DNA from: Sphingomonas pituitosa NBRC 102491 | GTDB lineage: Bacteria; Pseudomonadota; Alphaproteobacteria; Sphingomonadales; Sphingomonadaceae | Reading direction: 5' to 3' | Assembly: GCF_001598435.1 (NCBI RefSeq) | Contig: NZ_BCYY01000008.1 | Span: forward strand, 1 to 64,000 | Length of the DNA stretch: 64,000 bases | Shown: piece by piece, positions 60,634 to 64,000 of the stretch | Layout of the letters: every line of letters begins with the position of its first letter | Numbering within the stretch: position 1 is the stretch's first letter | Position numbers and translations under genes: made by a program | Notes under the pieces: model-generated | Seen by the model: the letters and a program-made list of their open reading frames with translations, nothing else | What the model was told of the DNA's origin: nothing | Database searches by the model: none

Positions 60634-61943
60634 AGCGGCGTTCGCTCCGCACGCGGATGATCCTGCTTTCGGCGCTGGCCACGCTGGCCGCGCTGGGTCT
60701 GGCCGGCTGGACGATGGCCGGGGTGCTCGGCCGCGTGGTGACCGGCGGGATCGACCAGCGTCTCGACGCCCAGCTTGCGGTGCTGGCGAGCGCCGTCCGC
60801 GACGATGGCGGCGTCGACCGCGCGCGGCTCGCGGCGCGACAGGGAAGCCTGGCCGCCGGGCCGGGCTGGCGCTGGCGGATCGAAGGCCCGCGCGGCACGC
60901 TCGGCAGCACCGACTTCCCGGCGCTGCGGCCGCCCGGGCCGGGACGTGGCGGCGCGGCGCCGACGCTGCTGCCGCCGGCGCCGCTCGAAGGCGAGGATGC
61001 GCATGGCCGCGTCCATGCCCGGCGGCTGGTGGTGGACAGCGCTGCCGGCCCGGTGACGCTTACCGCCTCGGCGCCGGGCCGGGTGATCGGCCGCCCGGTC
61101 CGCGATGCGCTGGTCCCGCTGGCGACGGTGATCCTCCTCCTGGCACTGATCTTCGCGCTGGCCGCCTGGGTGCAGCTGCGATTCGCGCTGCGGCCGCTCG
61201 CCATCCTCGTCGCCCAGATCGGTGCGATCCGTCGCGGCGAGCGCGAAGCGGTCGAGGAGGATCAGCCGAGCGAGCTCCAGCCGCTGGCCAGTGCGCTCAA
61301 CGCGCTGGCCGCCGCCCATGCGGCGACGCTGACGGCGGCACGGCAATCGGCCGCGAACCTGGCCCATGCGCTGAAGACCCCGGTCGCCACGCTTGCCCTC
61401 ACCCTCGCGCCGGACAGCCCCGAGGCGGCGCAGCTGCGGCGCATCGAGGGCGTGATCCGGCACACGCTCGCACGCGCGCGCGCCGCGGCGGTAAACCGGC
61501 GCGCCAGCACGGAGCTCGCGCCGATCGCCGCCGATGTGGCGGGCGTGATCGGCACGCTCCGCCCCGGGATCGCGATGTGCATCGAGGTGCCGCAGGGCTA
61601 CCGCATCGCGATCGATCCGCACGATCTTGCGGAGATCCTGGGCAATCTGCTGGACAATGCGGCCCGCCATGCGCGGCACCGTATCCTGCTCGCCGCGGGG
61701 GAGGATACGCCCGGCACGATCCGCCTGACCGTGGAGGATGACGGACCCGGCATCCCGCCCGAACGCCGCGAGCAGGTGCTGCAACCCGGCGTACGGCTCG
61801 ACGAAGGACCGGCGGGCGACGGCTTCGGGCTTGCCATCGTCCGCGATCTGGTGGCGCTGTATGGCGGCCGGATGGCGCTGGAGGACAGCATGCTCGGCGG
61901 ACTGCGCGTGGCGTTGAGCTGCCCCGCGAGCGCAACAGGCTGA
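60630..61943 (+). CDS. PhoQ-type sensor histidine kinase
   Basis: A 437-residue inner membrane kinase. Transmembrane helix 1 lies near residues 10-35 (MILLSALATLAALGLAGWTMAG) and helix 2 near 165-190 (LVPLATVILLLALIFALAAW), flanking a periplasmic sensor of about 130 residues. It is followed by a HAMP-like linker, the H-box ANLAHALKTPVATLAL with H246, the N-box ILGNLLDNAARHA, and G-boxes DDGPGI and GDGFGLAIV. It phosphorylates the upstream regulator. The signal is not deducible. It overlaps the regulator gene by 4 nt. Confidence 0.93.
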   Translation: MKRRSLRTRMILLSALATLAALGLAGWTMAGVLGRVVTGGIDQRLDAQLAVLASAVRDDGGVDRARLAARQGSLAAGPGWRWRIEGPRGTLGSTDFPALRPPGPGRGGAAPTLLPPAPLEGEDAHGRVHARRLVVDSAAGPVTLTASAPGRVIGRPVRDALVPLATVILLLALIFALAAWVQLRFALRPLAILVAQIGAIRRGEREAVEEDQPSELQPLASALNALAAAHAATLTAARQSAANLAHALKTPVATLALTLAPDSPEAAQLRRIEGVIRHTLARARAAAVNRRASTELAPIAADVAGVIGTLRPGIAMCIEVPQGYRIAIDPHDLAEILGNLLDNAARHARHRILLAAGEDTPGTIRLTVEDDGPGIPPERREQVLQPGVRLDEGPAGDGFGLAIVRDLVALYGGRMALEDSMLGGLRVALSCPASATG

Positions 61944-61959
61944 CGCCGACCGCCTGCGG

Positions 61960-63024
61960 TCAGCCGTCCCCCGGCGGCGCTGCGGTGGAGCTGCGCTTGA
62001 CGATCGCATGTTCCAGCACGCGGTCGCGGCGGCCGCGGGCTTTCTGCCCGCCGCCGCGCGCTTCGTCCGCCAGCAGCGCCAGCGCCTCGGCAGCCAGGCG
62101 GCGGACCGGCTGGTGGACCGTGGTGAGCGGCGGCCACAAGGTTACCGCCGCCGTGGTATCGTCGAATCCCACCACGGTGAGCTGCCGGGGCACGTCCAGC
62201 TGGCGGCGGTGCGCGACCGAGACGATGGCGGCGGCCATGTCGTCGTTGCTTGCGAACACCGCCGTGGGCGGAGCCGGCCCGTCCAGCAGCTGCTCGCCCG
62301 CGGCAAGACCCGAGGCGTAGCTGAAGTCCCCCTGGACCAGCTGCACCCCTGCACCGGGCAGGTCGCGCATCGCGTCTTCCATCCCCGCACGGCGCTCCGC
62401 GCTCGCCGACTGGTCGGGATTGCCCAGCACGAAGCCGAGACGGCGGTGGCCGAGATCGAGCAGATGCCGCGTCATCTCGAATGCGGCGCGGCGATCATCG
62501 ATCCGCACGCAGGTGGCGCCCGGCACGTGATAGGCGCCAATCGCCGCGATCGGCACGTCCAGGCCGCGCAGCGTTCGCAGGACCACCGGCGCCTCCCCCA
62601 GCGGCGGTGCCAGCAGGATGCCGGACAGGCCGGCGTTGACGAAGCGGAGCAGCTCCTGCTCGGCAGGCGCGCGCCCGCCCTCCCCCTTCAGCAGCACCAG
62701 TCGCGCGCCGCGGGTCGAGGCTTCCTCGAACACGCCGGTCAGCAGCTCGCTCATGAACGCTGCGCTGGAATTGGAATAGATGATGCCGATGCGCAGTTCC
62801 GCCGCGGTCACTAGGCTGCGCGCGGCGACGTTGGGGACATAATGAAGGTCGATGATGGCGCGCTCGACCACCTCGCGGGTCGCGGCGCTCACCCCGCTGC
62901 GGCCGTTGATCACGCGCGAGACGGTCATGGCGGACACGCCCGCCCTTGCGGCCACGTCGATCACCGTCGCGCCCTGCGCCGGCCGGTTCGCCTTCGTCAC
63001 GCCCTCGTTCTTCTTTCCCCGCAT
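61960..63024 (-). CDS. LacI-family transcriptional repressor
   Basis: A 354-residue repressor. The N-terminal LacI HTH contains ATVIDVAARAGVSAMTVSRVING with hinge PNVAARSLV, followed by a periplasmic-binding-protein-like sugar domain (SGILLAPPL, ASNDDMAAAIV, TVVGFDDT). The start at 63024 (MRGKKNEGVT) leaves about 18 residues before the HTH. The ribosome site is weak. It is divergent from an L-rhamnose-mutarotase family gene, so the likely inducer is a deoxy-sugar or sugar acid of that pathway. Confidence 0.9.
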   Translation of the reverse strand: MRGKKNEGVTKANRPAQGATVIDVAARAGVSAMTVSRVINGRSGVSAATREVVERAIIDLHYVPNVAARSLVTAAELRIGIIYSNSSAAFMSELLTGVFEEASTRGARLVLLKGEGGRAPAEQELLRFVNAGLSGILLAPPLGEAPVVLRTLRGLDVPIAAIGAYHVPGATCVRIDDRRAAFEMTRHLLDLGHRRLGFVLGNPDQSASAERRAGMEDAMRDLPGAGVQLVQGDFSYASGLAAGEQLLDGPAPPTAVFASNDDMAAAIVSVAHRRQLDVPRQLTVVGFDDTTAAVTLWPPLTTVHQPVRRLAAEALALLADEARGGGQKARGRRDRVLEHAIVKRSSTAAPPGDG

Positions 63025-63132
63025 CTGGCAGGACCTACGCGATGCGGCCGGTTCGGAAAAGCCGCGATGCACCCTCGGCTTGTGCGGGCGCCGTGGGCAG
63101 CTATGCAAGATTCCCAAGGAGAGAGACCCCCG

Positions 63133-63477
63133 ATGCGCCACGTCCTGCTGCTCGACCTGAACGACGATCCCGAGGCGATCGCCGCCTATGCCCATTGGCA
63201 TCGGCCGGGCGGTCCGCCGGCCGCGGTGATCCGCTCGATCCGCGAGGCGGGGATCGAGGCAATGGAGATCTGGCATGCCGGAGACCGGCTGGTGATGGTG
63301 ATGGAAACCGGCCCCGGCTTCGACCCCGAGGCCAAGCGCGAGCGCGACGCCGCGGACCCCGACGTGCAGGCGTGGGAAACGCTGATGGACGGCTTCCAGC
63401 GCCGGCTCGCCTTCGCCGAACCCGGCGTGAAATGGGTGCCGACCGAACCGATTTTCGCCCTTGCCGACCAGCCCTGA
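63133..63477 (+). CDS. L-rhamnose mutarotase family protein
   Basis: A 114-residue protein beginning MRHVLLLDLNDDPEAIAAYAHWH with IEAMEIWHAGDRLVMVMET and PGVKWVPTEPIFAL, the L-rhamnose mutarotase (PF05336-type) pattern. It interconverts anomers of L-rhamnose or a related 6-deoxy sugar such as L-fucose to feed a dehydrogenase. AAGGAGAG lies upstream of the ATG at 63133. It stands alone between a divergent LacI gene and a convergent alcohol dehydrogenase. Confidence 0.85.
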   Translation: MRHVLLLDLNDDPEAIAAYAHWHRPGGPPAAVIRSIREAGIEAMEIWHAGDRLVMVMETGPGFDPEAKRERDAADPDVQAWETLMDGFQRRLAFAEPGVKWVPTEPIFALADQP

Positions 63478-63494
63478 CCGGCCGGCGCGTGCCG

Positions 63495-64000
63495 TCAAAA
63501 GGCGACGATCGCCTTCAGCACCTGGTCGGCCTCTTCGATCAGCGTCGGCAGGCGCTGCGGCAGATCGTCCGCATCGACGCTGTGGGTATGCAGCCGGTCG
63601 GTGGGGATCGCACCCGAACGGATCGCGGCGATCACCCGCTGGAAATCGGCGGCGAGGGCGTTGCGGCTGGCGATCAGCACCGCCTCGCGCTTGTGGAATT
63701 CCGGATCGGCGAAGCTGAGGTCGCCCGGCGCCACGCCGACCAGCAGCAGCGCGCCCCCATGGCCGACGAAATCGAGGCTGCGGCGCATCGCCGGCAGCGA
63801 GCCGGTGGCGTCGATCACCACGTCGAAACCGTCGCCGTTGGTGCGTTCCGCCAGCCGGTCGCCGAGCATGTCGTCGACAACCAGCCCGTCAAAGCCGAGC
63901 TGCTCGCGGGCATAGGCCAGCCGCTGCGCACGTTGGTCGACCAGCGTCACGTCGAACCCGTCGAGCCGCGCGAACAGCGCGCTGGCGATGCCGATCGGGC
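63495..64000 (-). CDS. Zinc-type alcohol dehydrogenase, C-terminal part (cut by window end)
   Basis: The last 167 residues of a medium-chain dehydrogenase are visible, and the N-terminus with the zinc ligands lies beyond position 64000. The visible NAD(P)-binding part has PIGIASALFARLDGFDVTLVDQR and FDVVIDATGSLPAMRRSLDFVGHGGALLLVGVAPGDL. The C-terminus is HSVDADDLPQRLPTLIE. With the LacI and mutarotase genes it may oxidise an L-fucose or L-rhamnose pathway intermediate, which is inference from position only. The start is outside the window. Confidence 0.8.
   Translation of the reverse strand, partial: PIGIASALFARLDGFDVTLVDQRAQRLAYAREQLGFDGLVVDDMLGDRLAERTNGDGFDVVIDATGSLPAMRRSLDFVGHGGALLLVGVAPGDLSFADPEFHKREAVLIASRNALAADFQRVIAAIRSGAIPTDRLHTHSVDADDLPQRLPTLIEEADQVLKAIVAF

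Overview
The window is a GC-rich, densely coded stretch of alphaproteobacterial chromosome. It most likely comes from Sphingomonas or a close Sphingomonadaceae relative. The reasons are four large TonB-dependent receptors (TBDRs), a MetH split into two genes downstream of an ArsR-methyltransferase fusion, the purD/xseA/DUF2093/M23-peptidase neighbourhood, a complex-I NDUFA9-like gene, and palindromic intergenic repeats of the kind common in this group. No phage, insertion sequence, CRISPR array or rRNA operon is visible. The assignment rests on gene content and protein style, not on a search.

Layout. 0-11 kb: a BaiN/HI0933-type flavoprotein and a TBDR, then a convergent methionine-cycle operon read on the minus strand in the order arsR-methyltransferase, metF, homocysteine methyltransferase domain, remainder of metH. 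A perfect 22-bp palindrome precedes that operon. A small lipoprotein, an aldo/keto reductase and a small coupled ORF follow. 11-26 kb: a TBDR divergent from clpB, then two minus-strand modules of the same design. Each module is a roughly 1,000-residue TBDR, an intrinsic terminator about 25 nt after its stop, and an enzyme with an N-terminal repeat region. One enzyme is a Sel1-like/2OG-Fe(II) prolyl-hydroxylase-type protein and the other a TPR/sulfotransferase. 26-36 kb: housekeeping genes (M23 peptidase, DUF2093, xseA, purD, tRNA-Arg, pheT-pheS, LysE-type exporter, rplT-rpmI). 36-43 kb: envelope functions (AsmA, SGNH esterase, inositol-monophosphatase family enzyme, outer-membrane phospholipase A, periplasmic peroxiredoxin) and a diguanylate cyclase.

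43.2-43.54 kb holds a compact transcription unit: a sigma-54-type -24/-12 element, two tiny translationally coupled membrane-protein genes (35 and 42 aa) and an intrinsic terminator. 43.6-46.6 kb: an SDR, a YbhB/PEBP protein, a GST and a VapBC toxin-antitoxin pair. 46.7-54.2 kb: the glutamate synthase operon gltD-(DUF2059)-(DUF2059)-gltB, with two exported DUF2059-type proteins between the two enzyme subunits. 54.3-59.2 kb: uppP, the NDUFA9-like gene, tRNA-Leu, and an arsenic resistance operon arsR-arsC-acr3-arsH. 59.2-64 kb: an OB-fold exported protein divergent from an OmpR/PhoQ-type two-component system, then a LacI regulator, an L-rhamnose-mutarotase family protein and a truncated zinc-type alcohol dehydrogenase, probably the edge of a deoxy-sugar catabolic locus.

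Many genes are coupled by 4-nt ATGA or 1-nt TGATG overlaps: arsR-MT/metF, DUF2093/M23, pheS/pheT, gltD/DUF2059/DUF2059, arsC/acr3, response regulator/kinase and vapB/vapC. The purD and xseA start codons overlap head to head. The observations most worth following up are the sigma-54 micro-operon and the duplicated TBDR-terminator-modifying-enzyme modules. Long open frames antisense to real genes are common here because of the base composition and are not annotated.
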